A stretch of 64,000 bases of DNA from positions 28,484,156 through 28,548,155 of the forward strand of contig NC_059348.1 of assembly GCF_019703515.2 (NCBI RefSeq). The letters are read 5' to 3'. This document shows positions 48,875 to 59,904 of the stretch, one piece after another (position 1 is the stretch's first letter; each line of letters opens with the position of its first letter). The notes beneath the pieces were generated by a model that worked only from the letters and a program-made list of their open reading frames with translations, was not told the DNA's origin and ran no database searches. The position numbers and the translations under genes were made by a program. The DNA is from Myxocyprinus asiaticus (Eukaryota; Chordata; Actinopteri; Cypriniformes; Catostomidae).

Positions 48875-50316
48875 TAGAGCCCGACCGATATGGGATTTTT
48901 GAGACCGATACCATTTTTAGAGAGGGAAAATTCAGTTTACCGATATGGTGGCCGATATATCTAATTTTTGAGCTGGAGTGAAAACAGACCTTTTCTATGT
49001 GGATTTTTCACCGATTTTGCACCAATATGACTATGCAAAGGTACTCAGGAGGTGTTGATTCCAAAGAACCCACCCAGGGAAGGTGACACTCTCACTAAAT
49101 ATTTTTATCATAGAATATTTGACATTATTATTATACATTGTCAACAAATTCTAGAAATGAACATTGAGAAAATAAAGAATAAATAAAAATACAATAAATA
49201 GCTTAATAAACATCAGTACTATATGTTTAGTATAAGTCAATTGCTGACTATTAAAATAAAGAATAAATAAAAATACAATAAATAGCTAAATAAACACCAT
49301 TAAAGTAAAGAATAAATAAAAATAAAACAAATAGTTAAATAAACATCAGTACTGTTTAGTATCAGTCAAATGCTGACCATTAAAATAAAGAATAAATAAA
49401 AATTAAATAAATAGCTAAATAAACATCAGTACTGTATGTTTAGTATCAGTCAAATGCTGACTATATTAATACCGCCAAGTCAAGATAAACAGCGGCAGTG
49501 GTGTTACACTGTATTCTGCTATACAAGTTCAGGGGAAACTTTCAACGGTGGAAAACCAGACTTTTAAATATTACATTTTATAAATTACACAACTGGAATT
49601 GTTCGGTTGAAGGGGGTACCAAACTGTGAATCCTAAACAAAACAGTTCACATGTTTACTCATTAGCTTCCACTCAGCTGACAACAATGAAAGTAGCTACG
49701 TGATTAGCTAGTTAGCTATAAGCTCATTGTCACGGAGAGTAAAAGACAGACATTGTTTATTTTAGTTTCCAGCATTGTGTCTCACCAACTAAGTAATAAC
49801 ATAGCGTGAAATCAACACTCAACAGACACAATCCACCACCGCACTATTGTCTGCTGAGCTGCAAAAAGATGCTCTGATGTTTACCTTTCAATCTGCTACA
49901 TTACTGACTGCACTGACAAACTATAGCTGGCTAGCAGCAAACAGACATGAGTGACATGGTTGTCAGGGACAAGGTTAACGTTATATTAGTTATATTGAAA
50001 AGGGAAAATGATGGGGTCATTGTTTATTAAGTTTCCAGTATGTATATAACAAACTAGTTAACACTTACCATGATGACACCGCTGAATTCCGCCCTGTCTG
50101 CAGAGCCACTGTCAGTTCAGAGTCAGCTCTGTAAACAATGGAGACGGAGCGCAATCTGCTAGAGAAACTACGCTATGACACCAATTCTAAAGCATTGTTT
50201 TCTGCATTATATGTTCTGAAAAAAGTTTTCATATCGGCGCATGTCGGTAAAATATACGGCGATACCGATATATCGGTAAAAGGCTAATATCGGCCGATAA
50301 TATCGGTTGGGCACTA
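48875..50316. mobile_element. Non-autonomous hAT element with perfect 8-bp duplication
   Basis: The ends TAGAGCCCGACCGATAT (48875) and ATATCGG...GGTTGGGCACTA (50316) form imperfect inverted repeats rich in CCGATA words. The flanking octamers 48867-48874 and 50317-50324 are identical (atataaat). No transposase frame was recognised. The interior holds an A/T-rich tandem array and a 41-bp block shared with 46378-46418. Confidence 0.9.
49160..49460. repeat. A/T-rich tandem repeat inside the hAT element
   Basis: Four or so units combine 'aaagaataaataaaaatac', 'aatagctaaataaacatcag' and 'gtttagtatcagtcaaatgc' modules, with some units shortened. They lie wholly inside the element at 48875-50316. 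Confidence 0.75.
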
Positions 50317-50583
50317 ATATAAATTCAGTGGCATATAGTTTTTTACCAACAAAAAAATTAAGAAAAATTGTATGTCCACAGTTTGAAAGCAGCAACACAA
50401 TTTAAACCACTAAATTATAAATGATAATAAAGAAACAACAAAACCACAATCTATATATGTTAACTAGCAATAGGTGGTAAGAGGTATAGTGTTCTGCAGG
50501 TATGCACACATTCTCTCATGATTATGAAATATTTTGTTGATTTGTTTCATGATCGATTTTTTGTTGCAGCCCTAAAAATCCTG

Positions 50584-50617
50584 GAAAATCAGACTCAGAC
50601 TTTTGAACCCCACTGTA
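50584..50617. mobile_element. Short fish transposon end fragment
   Basis: The words 'cagacttttgaaccccactg' match, in reverse, the transposon end 'cagtggggtccaaaagtctg' also seen near 37790. The fragment is too short to classify further. Confidence 0.4.
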
Positions 50618-50799
50618 TACTGTATGTATTTATTTTGTTATTTATCTAAAGAAATGTTTACTGATCATTTTGTTAATTGATTTTTCAATTAATTTCTTAA
50701 GGGACAGGTTTATTTTTATCAAGATGATCTAGCATACACTTTTGCTTATAGAGTTGTTGATGCAGTGGATGTTTGAATTGGAAAGCACTTGATTAAAAA

Positions 50800-51700
50800 G
50801 TATAATTGTCTGTCAGTCAGAAAGTTTCTAGAGCAAAGAGGAAGGTCTGTGCACTCCAGATATTAATGTTATTATGCTGTGGGAGCTGTGCCCTGAAACA
50901 TTTCACACTCCCTCTTTTACTCCACTCCCAAAGTGCACCCCATGAACCCATGGGTGCTGTATGTTGGTGGCCTGGTCATCTAAGCTATCTCCTCAGTTCT
51001 CTCTCTCTCTTTCTGCCTTGCTCTGTACGTAAACAAAGTCTTGATCGGCAGCAATTTGCACTACATCTGTGCTCTGTCTAACTTTAGCCTTTCTGTTTGG
51101 AGATGGGAGGGGGCTTCCATTCCCATAATACAACTTGCTCATCCATACACAAATACGCACCACAGACATCTGACACAGCTGATCCCCCTCCCTTCTGTAT
51201 CGCTGCATTCAGCCCCCTGCTCATCAGGACAGGACAGGCGTAGAGAGGGGACTGGCCCGGAAGGCAGACCCCAGAGTGGCTCATGTTTCGCAGGGCTGGG
51301 AACCCGTTGGCTATGGACTTGAGTTGAGATTTGTTTTTTGTAGTTTTCAAAGGCAATTGGGAGGCTGACGGCCTGGCCTCCGTGGTACAATGCTCCTGGA
51401 TTGCAGCTGTCACACTAGCAGGCAAGCTTCTAGGAATTCTTCCATGCACCAAGACACATCCACCTTACATCCCTGGACAAGACCTGGCAAATGAGAGTTT
51501 TGAAGTGTGCATGTGAGTGAGTGGACTGCGAGGAGAAAGAGTGTTTGAGGGACACTGGCCAGAAAGGAGTTCTCTGCAAGCTCCTGAACGGAAGTTGACC
51601 CTCTTTAACGGAAGTCACAGAGGACGTAGGAATAGCTTGTCTATTTCATTTTGGGCTTTCTCTCTTTTATCACTTTTTGAATCCTTTTGACATTGCCAAT
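50800..51700 (+). promoter_or_regulatory. Presumed PR72 promoter and 5' UTR
   Basis: The region directly upstream of the PR72 start codon is repeat-free, in contrast to the flanking intron, and of balanced composition. E-boxes occur at 51167-51172 (CATCTG), 51176-51181 (CAGCTG) and 51404-51409 (CAGCTG). Human PR72 is heart- and muscle-enriched, so such sites would fit, though E-boxes are common by chance. A CT-rich tract lies at 50996-51013. I see no clear TATA box, and the transcription start is not determinable. Confidence 0.45.
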
Positions 51701-51832
51701 ATGATGATCAAGGAGGCCTCGTTGAGGGAGGATCCCGACTTGCGGGGTGAACTGGCCTTTTTGGCCCGTGGCTGTGACTTTGTCCTCCCATCACGATTCA
51801 AGAAAAGGCTCAAGTCTTTCCAGCAAGCCCAG
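51701..51832 (+). CDS. ppp2r3a: PPP2R3A PR72-specific first coding exon
   Basis: The exon encodes the 44-residue N-terminus unique to PR72, the short B'' isoform. The sequence MMIKEASLREDPDLRGEL and the following LARGCDFVLPSRFKKRLKSF are nearly the same as in human PR72. The start is fixed by that similarity; upstream in frame there is only a TTG. The exon ends CAG|gtcagt in phase 0, so it can replace the 713-codon PR130 exon and join 53722 directly. PR72 is known to act in the nucleus and in Wnt signalling through naked cuticle, and would share all downstream domains with PR130. Its position 28 kb downstream of the PR130 exon implies its own promoter. Confidence 0.96.
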
Positions 51833-53185
51833 GTCAGTAACCAACCTCTGTATTTCGACAAAGAATGCTGTGGCTAACTCTCACATGCCAGGCAAGACAA
51901 ACTATTCACAGGCAGATACCAACATGTTTATTAATAGGACGGTGGAAGGGGGTGCAGGGGTGAGGCTGGGCAGGAATACAGTGTCCAAGTGTTGCATACA
52001 GGAGCTTCAAGGAGGGGGAGGGAGTGGAAGAGCAAAGCTCTAGCCACAGCTGCTCTGTTCAGTACTTAGTACATACAGGCCAGCACTGCTTGCAATGGAG
52101 CTCTCCAAAATTCAGTTGAATTGCAGCAGCTCCAGCAACAGCTTGATTGACAGTAAGACTGTAATGTGCAGAAATAAGCAGCCTTAAGTGCACACTGGGA
52201 CTCTAGGCTTTTGCCCAGACACTAGAATAAGAACAGTATGTCAAGACTATGTAGAATGTGTTGGACATTTCTACAACTTGTTAATAGAGGTTTAACCTTG
52301 GTGGGGCAAGGTCTTTTCTGCAATGAATGCACAAGTAGATGGACATCAGCTTTTATGACTGTTGTCAGTATCCGGCCTGTAAAATGGACTGTATGCATGC
52401 AATGTTTTGAGTCTCAGTGTGTTTCAATTGTTTGCTGTCCAATAAACAAAGAGAAATCCATTTTGCACGATTGTTGAGACCAAGATGCCCTGTCCAGATC
52501 GCACCACTTCACTATAACATCAAGAGGAAATTATAGATGGGAATATATACAGTATATAAATGAACACCCTGAAATCAAGACTTCGGGTTATTTTGGTGGG
52601 GCAGAGAGGCCGGATGGCCTTATTACTGCTGAGGAGTTCTTGTCATCACATTGGCAGGAAAGTTGATGAGGCCAGCTTTGATTTTATTGATAATCCACCT
52701 CAATCTATGATTGTGAATATGTTAGCAAAATGAGATAGCACACTAAGCCAGTATCCTCGCACAGCAAGTACTTGGAGAAAACTCTATATTCACACAAAGT
52801 TCTCCAGCTCTCAAAGTCTGCATGTCTTTGGATATAGTGGTAAAACGTAATGATTGATAATGATGACACATAGCGATATTTAAAGTCATGCAATACACAG
52901 ATAAATATGAAATTCATTATTTACCTGGTCATGTGATACCATATGACATTGATACATATACTTCAAATATTCTGAATAGCTTGGGAGTGATGCTAAAGTT
53001 AACTGAGAAGATGTGCTCTATATAAAATATGCACTATATATGATTATTGCAGGTTTTGCTTTGTCTTCTGAATGTCGAAGTAAATTATTTATGCTGAAAT
53101 TGACTTGCCCACTGCAGTGCTTAAAAGTATTGTCATGCAAATATATTTATCTCATGATAAATAATAAAAAAATTTAAAAGAATTC
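51833..53185 (+). other. Intron after the PR72 exon, unique
   Basis: No exon or repeat is recognised. Short frames such as 52238-52477 are Cys-rich by chance and have no homologue that I know. Confidence 0.55.
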
Positions 53186-53400
53186 TCTTAAAGGGGTAGT
53201 TCACAAAAAAAATTTTAAATGATTTCCTCTTATGCCATTCCAAACCCGTATGACTTTCTTTCTTCTGTGAAACACAATGAAGATGTTAGGAAGAATGACG
53301 GCATCAGTCATCATTCACTTAAATTGCATATTTTTTCCATTTCCTTTTGTGTTCAGTGGAAGAAAGAAAGTCATATGGGTTTGGGATAACATGAGGGTAA
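53186..53400. mobile_element. Hairpin MITE, near complete
   Basis: 'ggggtagttcacaaaaaa' begins the left arm. 'ccgtatgactttctttcttc' is answered by 'gaagaaagaaagtcatatgg', and the right side ends 'aacatgagggtaacatg'. It belongs to the 'agttcaccc' family and lies some 320 bp before a coding exon. Confidence 0.75.
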
Positions 53401-53721
53401 CATGTTAAAAGTTAAAGTGTAAATGCTGCACTGGGATATGGTAAGTTTGGTTTGCATGGTGTCACGCTTGCCTGGTTGCTATTCCTCAGTGGTCTGTATT
53501 GAAGTACCTCTGAATTACTTCAAACACTTCCTCTTTGTTATTGCATTGTCTTTGAGAACAGTTTTTGGAATCTCATTTATACTGTTTTTAAGGTCAAATA
53601 TCATTGAGGCCTTGTTGACATGCAAATAAACAAATTGGCCTAAACAGTTATCAAACCTATTGAGCTCCAAAACAAGATTCTCTGTTTCTTACATTCATTG
53701 TCTCTCTCTGTGTCTCAATAG

Positions 53722-53988
53722 ATCCAGCCAGAGAAGAAACCTGGAACGCCTCCTCCAACTCTTGCACCTGCACCTTCCTCGCCAACCCCACGGCCGCCCA
53801 GCCCTCCACCAGCCAAAGTGGTGGCCACTTCCCCACCCCCCTCCATAAACATTCCACGCTTCTACTTCCCCAAAGGCCTTCCAAACTGCACTGCCAACTA
53901 TGATGAGGCCATTGCCAAAATTGAGGCAGCCTTCACTGAGTTTGAGGAGGAGAAAGCCGACATATATGAGATGGGGAAGATAGCGAAG
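53722..53988 (+). CDS. ppp2r3a: PPP2R3A first shared exon
   Basis: This 89-codon exon (residues 714-802 of PR130) is common to PR130 and PR72. It begins IQPEKKPGTPPP after the acceptor 'tctcaatag' and continues through a Pro-rich linker. The first block of the conserved B'' core follows: SINIPRFYFPKGLP, then EKADIYEMGKIAK. The acidic helix (IAKIEAAFTEFEEEKAD) corresponds to the start of the scaffold-binding region in B'' proteins. Both exon boundaries are phase 0. The first residue of the next exon is Ala where human has Val (KIAKV in human). Confidence 0.95.
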
Positions 53989-54267
53989 GTGCATATGAAT
54001 TGTGAATGGTTTTGTTGAAAGAATGAGATTGATAATATTTAAACCATTTTAAGTAATCTTGGGTTGAAATGGCTTTGAAAATGAATGCTGACACTTGCCT
54101 AATTGTATAGCCACAGCACAATGAAGGATGTGATTTCATCTTATATCAACATCTTTTTTTATCCTTTCATATCTTTAATATTAATAAATAGAACTGTGTA
54201 TGTATGCTGCATCCTGAAGTTAACACTGAGAATCAGACATTTGGATTTATCCTTTATAGCTTCCAAT

Positions 54268-54350
54268 CCTTAAAGGAATAGTTTACCCCCTTCTCTCTTT
54301 CTTTCTTTCTTTCTTTCTTAATTTTTGGGTGAACTGTTCCTTTAAGGAGA
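54268..54350. mobile_element. Mini-hairpin MITE with (TTTC)n
   Basis: The ends 'cttaaaggaatagtttaccc' and 'gggtgaactgttcctttaag' pair around a (CTTT)n run at 54295-54318. It is a strongly shortened member of the 'agttcaccc' family. Confidence 0.75.
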
Positions 54351-54517
54351 TTTTATGATTTATTCAAATATTCTTACAGAATTAAAGTAATGTTGTAATG
54401 TGATACCATGTTATGTATTTTATGTATTTATGCTAAACATAATTTTGGCATTCTTGCCTCGTCTATGCCAACTCCATTTAAATTGCAACAAAAAGCAACA
54501 ATTAATTTGTTTCACAG

Positions 54518-54621
54518 GCATGTGGGTGTCCGCTCTATTGGAAAGCACCAATGTTTATTTGTGCTGGTGGAGAGAGGACTGGTTTTGTTTCTGTTCACTC
54601 ATTCATTGCAACATGGAGAAA
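54518..54621 (+). CDS. ppp2r3a: PPP2R3A shared exon (CGCPLYWKAP)
   Basis: The exon encodes ACGCPLYWKAPMF followed by the conserved GGERTGFVSVHSFIATWRK, the segment of the B'' core leading into the first EF-hand-like region. The acceptor is 'tttcacag' and the donor 'gtaagt'. It is 104 nt long and ends two bases into a Lys codon that is completed by the next exon. The human counterpart differs mainly at conservative positions. Confidence 0.95.
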
Positions 54622-54733
54622 GTAAGTGAGCACCTGTCAGTCCACACATGACATTTCATGTCATGTTTTAAAAGTCCTTTCTAAATCTATGTGCCATTGG
54701 ATTGACAGTTTCTGCACTAATTTTACTTCACAG

Positions 54734-54836
54734 GTTATTGCACAGCTGCTATGATGATGCATCCAAGTTTGTTTACTTGCTGGCCAAACCAGGCTGCAGT
54801 TATCTGGAACAAGAAGATTTCATCCCTCTATTACAG
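54734..54836 (+). CDS. ppp2r3a: PPP2R3A shared exon (DDASKFVYLLAKPGC)
   Basis: This 103-nt exon completes the split Lys codon and encodes LLHSCYDDASKFVYLLAKPG and then SYLEQEDFIPLLQ, part of the conserved B'' fold. The intron before it is only 112 bp. The acceptor is 'cttcacag' and the donor CAG|gttgga is weaker than its neighbours. Together with the previous exon it makes exactly 69 codons. Confidence 0.95.
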
Positions 54837-54945
54837 GTTGGAACATTGCTCTTGTAATGCATTGTGTTTTTTAACAGTGCATAAAGTTGGGAAAGGAATG
54901 CAATCCTTTTGATACCACCTGTATTTCTGCATGAATAGCTACTTA

Positions 54946-55475
54946 TAGGGGTCATGACATGCCTTTTTTATTATTTTAATATGTTCCTTTAGGTTCACTT
55001 ATAATATGAATCATATTTATGTGCACAAAAAACAGTCACATATTTGTAAAACATGATCATTTTCCACCTTCATTCTGACCCACTATCAGAAATGCTCCAT
55101 TTTGGTGCTACTCTCCTTTAAGACTTGACAGTAAATGCCCACTGTTATGACTGGATCTCTGCTTTTGACTGATCTGTTCTATCTTTGCCATCTCACTGCT
55201 CACCACAACTGGGTGGGCTACTGAAGTGATAAATTAGGCTTTGATGTGTTGTTGTGAAGGCAGTCAGATGCAAATGTCTAACACAGTGTGACATCACAAT
55301 ATAAAGGAAGTAGAGAATGAGTTGTTTTGGCAGCTTGGTTTCAACAAATGCACTTTTTGCAGTGAGGAGGAAGTTTTGAGTTCTGAAACTTACAGTATGT
55401 TTTTATTTTACAATGACCTCGTATATGTCTAAAAGTCAAAGAAAATGACATTTCTCATGTCCTGACCCCTTTAAA
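54946..55475. mobile_element. Non-autonomous repeat with AGGGGTCA ends
   Basis: The left end 'taggggtcatgacatgcc' and right end 'catgtcctgacccctttaaa' are imperfect inverted repeats of a sort common in fish. The interior is not coding. No clear target duplication was found. Confidence 0.55.
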
Positions 55476-56327
55476 GGAGATATGCAGATATAATAATGAA
55501 TAAAGTCTAACTTAACAAACATATCGAACAAATGGTCTAAACTTTCAAGGTCATTTATGGAAAAAGCTTTCGAACTAGCAGAATTAGTATGCTTCAGAAG
55601 AGTTGAATCAAACCAGATGTTCCAATTCATTCCTGTGTGGGTTTTAATAGCCCTGCCATATTGTGAAAGAAAAAAAAACAAAAAACCTCACATTGATTTA
55701 ATTGCCTGTTCAACACACTGAATTCTGTTCAACTGCAATTTGGCCTGTTGAGAAATGTTTTCAGATTGCCTCCTATGAAAGGTTTGCTCGAGCTCTTAAA
55801 GACTATAAAGGGTTTCTAAAGGCTTGGACCTCTGACAGTCCACAGTCAGGTAGATGTAGGTCATTTGTGTTCTGTTGTTACTCACTCTGGGAGTGGATGT
55901 CCAACAAAAATCAGGGCAATGGCATGCATTATAATCCATAAGTGAAAAAGAACCCAAGGATCTGTAGACATCATGCAGTTACTGTATTTGTTCATTATTT
56001 GTTCATCTGTCATAGGAAAAATACTGAAAACTGCTTATGGGTGGTTACCAAGGAGATAACCTTTGCTTTCCAAAAGAAATGCTTCCCAGCTCTAAAACCA
56101 CAACAGCACTAGTGAAATAATATTCAGTGGACATAAGAGATAAAAGATGAACCTTTTGATTTACGGTATAAATACACTAAATTTAAGGGTATGCAAACTC
56201 TATCAATGATCTTGATCATGTAGAGGCTTTTTAAATAAAGTTAATTATTTCAGTTTTGTGTTATTGGTTAATTAGACTCTAATAAAGGCTTCTTTTTTTA
56301 CTTCTTTTTTAAATGTATTATGTTATA
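55476..56327 (+). other. Intron DNA, no exon
   Basis: This is unique-looking A/T-rich sequence between two repeats, with nothing supported. The TA at 56326-56327 is the target site of the next element. Confidence 0.55.
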
Positions 56328-57908
56328 CAGGTGCATCTCAATAAATTAGAATGTCATGGAAAAGTTCATTTATTTCAGTAATTTAACTCAAATTGTGAAA
56401 CTCGTGTATTAAATAAATTCAATGCACACAGACTGAAGTAGTTTAAGTCTTTGGTTCTTTTAATTGTGATGATTTTGGCTCACATTTAACAAAAACCCAC
56501 CAATTCACTATCTCAAAAAATTAGAATGCATCATAAGACCGATAAAAAAAACATTTTTAGTGAATTGTTGGCCTTCTGGAAAGTATGTTCATTGACTGTA
56601 TATGTACTCAATACTTGGTAGGGGCTCATTTTGCTTTAATTACTGCCTCAATTCGGCGTGGCATGGAGGTGATCAGTTTGTGGCACTGCTGAGGTGGTAT
56701 GGAAGCCCAGGTTTCTTTGACAGTGGCCTTCAGCTCATCTGCATTTTTTGGTCTCTTGTTTCTCATTTTCCTCTTGACAATACCCCATAGATTCTCTATG
56801 GGGTTCAGGTCTGGTGAGTTTGCTGGCCAGTCAAGCACACCAACACCATGGTCATTTAACCAACTTTTGGTGCTTTTGGCAGTGTGGGCAGGTGCCAAAT
56901 CCTGCTGGAAAATGAAATCAGCATCTTTAAAAAGCTGGTCAGCAGAAGGAAGCATGAAGTGCTCCAAAATTTCTTGGTAAACGGGTGCAGTGACTTTGGT
57001 TTTCAAAAAACACAATGGTCCAACACCAGCAGATGACATTGCACCCCAAATCATCACAGACTGTGGAAACTTAACACTGGACTTCAAGCAACTTGGGCTA
57101 TGAGCTTCTCCACCCTTCCTCCAGACTCTAGGACCTTGGTTTCCAAATGAAATACGAAACTTGCTTTCATCTGAAAAGAGGACTTTGGAACACTGGGCAA
57201 CAGTCCAGTTCTTCTTCTCCTTAGCCCAGGTAAGACGCCTCTGACGTTATCTGTGGTTCAGGAGTGGCTTAACAAGAGGAATACGACAACTGTAGCCAAA
57301 TTCCTTGACACGTCTGTGTGTGGTGGCTCTTGATGCCTTGACCCCAGCCTCAGTCCATTCCTTGTGAAGTTCACCCAAATTCTTGAATCAATTTTGCTTG
57401 ACAATCATAAGGCTGCGGTTCTCTCGGTTGGTTGTGCATCTTTTTCTTCCACACTTTTTCCTTCCACTCAACTTTCTGTTAACATGCTTGGATACAGCAC
57501 TCTGTGAACAGCCAGCTTCTTTGGCAATGAATGTTTGTGGCTTACCCTCCTTGTGAAGGGTGTCAATGATTGTCTTCTGGACAACTGTCAGATCAGCAGT
57601 CTTCCCCATGATTGTGTAGCCTAGTGAACCAAACTGAGAGACCATTTTGAAGGCTCAGGAAACCTTTGCAGGTGTTTTGAGTTGATTAGCTGATTGGCAT
57701 GTCACCATATTCTAATTTTTTGAGATAGTGAATTGGTGGGTTTTTGTTAAATGTGAGCCAAAATCATCACAATTAAAAGAACCAAAGACTTAAACTACTT
57801 CAGTCTGTGTGCATTGAATTTATTTAATACACGAGTTTCACAATTTGAGTTGAATTACTGAAATAAATGAACTTTTCCACGACATTCTAATTTATTGAGA
57901 TGCACCTG
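56328..57908 (-). mobile_element. Tc1/mariner element, copy B, inverted
   Basis: The element is 1581 bp with the same CAGGTGCATC termini and about 201-bp inverted repeats as copy A. It is flanked by TA at 56326-56327 and 57909-57910. Its gene lies on the minus strand, antisense to PPP2R3A. Its right end is 139 bp from the splice acceptor side of exon 58048-58122. Confidence 0.95.
56608..57645 (-). pseudogene. Tc1-type transposase with three stop codons
   Basis: The reading frame is the same length as in copy A but has three premature stops. One replaces an Arg codon (CGA to TGA) at codon 86 (57390-57388). One replaces a Gln codon (TAA) at codon 133 (57249-57247). One replaces a Gly codon (TGA) near the C-terminus (56628-56626). 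The catalytic motifs FIFQQDLAPAH and LNPIENLW are still legible. The CGA-to-TGA change fits CpG decay. No frameshift is seen, so loss is recent. Confidence 0.9.
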
Positions 57909-58047
57909 TAATGTATGGATTCACTTAGGATCACATTTTAGGAGCCATTCACCGCTATTTTAGGAGCCATTCATGTAGAAATCCAGATAATTAACAAATA
58001 AATTCAGGGTTCACAAAAGATTTCTCACTCTTGTTTTTGTAACATAG

Positions 58048-58122
58048 GACATAGTGGACACTCATCCAGGGCTGACGTTTTTAAAAGATGCTCCTGAATT
58101 CCATTCCCGGTACATCACAACA
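58048..58122 (+). CDS. ppp2r3a: PPP2R3A shared exon (DIVDTHPGLTFLKDAPEF)
   Basis: This 25-codon, phase-0 exon encodes DIVDTHPGLTFLKDAP then EFHSRYITT, which matches human PPP2R3A almost without change. The acceptor is 'ttgtaacatag' and the donor 'gtaagt'. Because it is 75 nt and phase 0 at both ends, skipping it would keep the frame and delete 25 conserved residues. It sits between two oppositely oriented copies of the same Tc1 element. Confidence 0.96.
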
Positions 58123-58490
58123 GTAAGTCACTTTATTAAGGCCTCAGTAACACCTGACAGGCGATATCTGAATGTGGAAAGGATTACAGGAATGGAAGTT
58201 TTGTTGTCACTGGAACTCATAGCAGAATTCTTTATTGTAATCTTTTATTTTTTTTAACCTCGTTCCATGGCTATTTGAGTGTCAGCTGCTGTCAACAGGA
58301 AAATGACTTTGCTTTGTCCGGGGTTAATCATCAGTCTGGCACATGTAATCTCTATTTTTAGAATTGCTCCAATATTTCGGTATTAAGTTTGAAAGTCTTG
58401 TTAGCTTACTAAAGTGTTTGCTGTAAATCAGATACAGCTATTTGAGCCGAGCTGTTGGAGAGTAGACACAGTGAGACGTGGAGCCCAGTG

Positions 58491-58520
58491 CATCTGTCTG
58501 TCTGTCTGTCTGACTGTCTA
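58491..58520. repeat. (TCTG)n microsatellite
   Basis: This is a short run of TCTG tetramers in the intron downstream of exon 58048-58122. Confidence 0.85.
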
Positions 58521-58882
58521 TGCGGACAGCTGCAACACGTGCTGTGGAGAGAAAAGGTGGAGGGGAAGGGTAGGAAGGGCAGTGGCGTCAAAGTTGCCTG
58601 ACATCACGGAAACACAGATGCCACCAACAGGCCATTGACCCTGGTCTTGCACAGCCCCATATTTAGACACTTCCTTGCGCTGGTGCACTGGTTGACACAT
58701 CCCGGTACCAACCTCTCCTAGGAGGACTGATCTACCAGGAAATGCATGTTAATCCACACTCTGATGTCACTGTTTCTCTTGGAACCTGGAGCATGGGGCC
58801 TTTGTCAACACGGGGCTAGATATAACTGTTTTAGTCCAACCAGTCACAAGACAACTGTATAGTTACAGTAGATATATAACCT

Positions 58883-59640
58883 TTAAAGGAATAGTTCACC
58901 CAAGACTGAAAATTATCTCATCATTTACTCACATTCCAGTTGTTCCAAATCTGTATGAATTTATTTTTTCAGTGGAACACAAAAGGAAAGGAATAATGTT
59001 CAGAGTGCTCTTTGCCATACAATGAAAGTGAATTGGAACAGATGCTGTTTAGCTCCAAAAATTACAAGAACCATATGTAGTCCATTCGACTTGTGTGTTA
59101 TTTCAAGCCTTCTAAAGGCAAACGACAGCTTTATGTGATGGGCAGACTGAAATTTAAGTAGTCTTTCATTGAATATCTGCTGTAGCTTTCAAAACTCATT
59201 TGTATTTAATCATATTGAAACTGGTGTGGTGCAGTTGGTTATGAGACACACAACAACTAGTGCCGTTTGGCATCATTGATGTCCAGCTTGGTGGAATGCA
59301 TCTTCTTACACCCTAATAGAATATACTTGACTGCAAAAGAGATTTAAGAGCTGTGCTGGAGGAGAAGATTCAGTAAATACCAACTTAAATTTCTGTCTGT
59401 TCCCCATACAAAGCTATTGTATGGCTGCAGAAGACTTGGAATATAGCATGTGAGTCGTATAGACTACTGTTATAATACTTCAATGGTACTTGTATTTTTG
59501 GAATTTAACAGCCTCTGTCTACATTGACTTTCTGCTTAACATCTCCTTTTAAGTTACACAGAATGAAAAAAAAAAAGCCATACGGGTTGGGAATGACATG
59601 AGGGTGACAGAATTTTAATTTTTGGGTGAATTAAACTTTT
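58883..59640. mobile_element. Large hairpin MITE
   Basis: The ends 'ctttaaaggaatagttcacc' and 'tttttgggtgaattaaactt' face each other. 'actcacattccagttgttcc' is loosely answered by 'ggttgggaatgacatgaggg'. About 500 bp of other sequence lies between the arms. It is related to the other 'agttcaccc' elements of the window. Confidence 0.65.
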
Positions 59641-59904
59641 ATCATTTGCACAAGTTTATTGAAGGCTTCCTACTGCTCTTTGGTTGCTCTGTGCACAGGT
59701 GCTCTACAAAATAACACTGGTTTTTATAAAATGATCATCATGAACATCCAAAGTAGCAGTTCTTGATGGGCCTCAGTGTTAGGCTTTGACCAGTTGCCAC
59801 TGGTTAGAGAATTATTGCTTCTGGAACTTAATTATTGCTTCTGGAACTTGTTTTATCAAGTAGGTTTTTTAGATTTAGAATCCACACAATTTTTAAAGAT
59901 ATTA

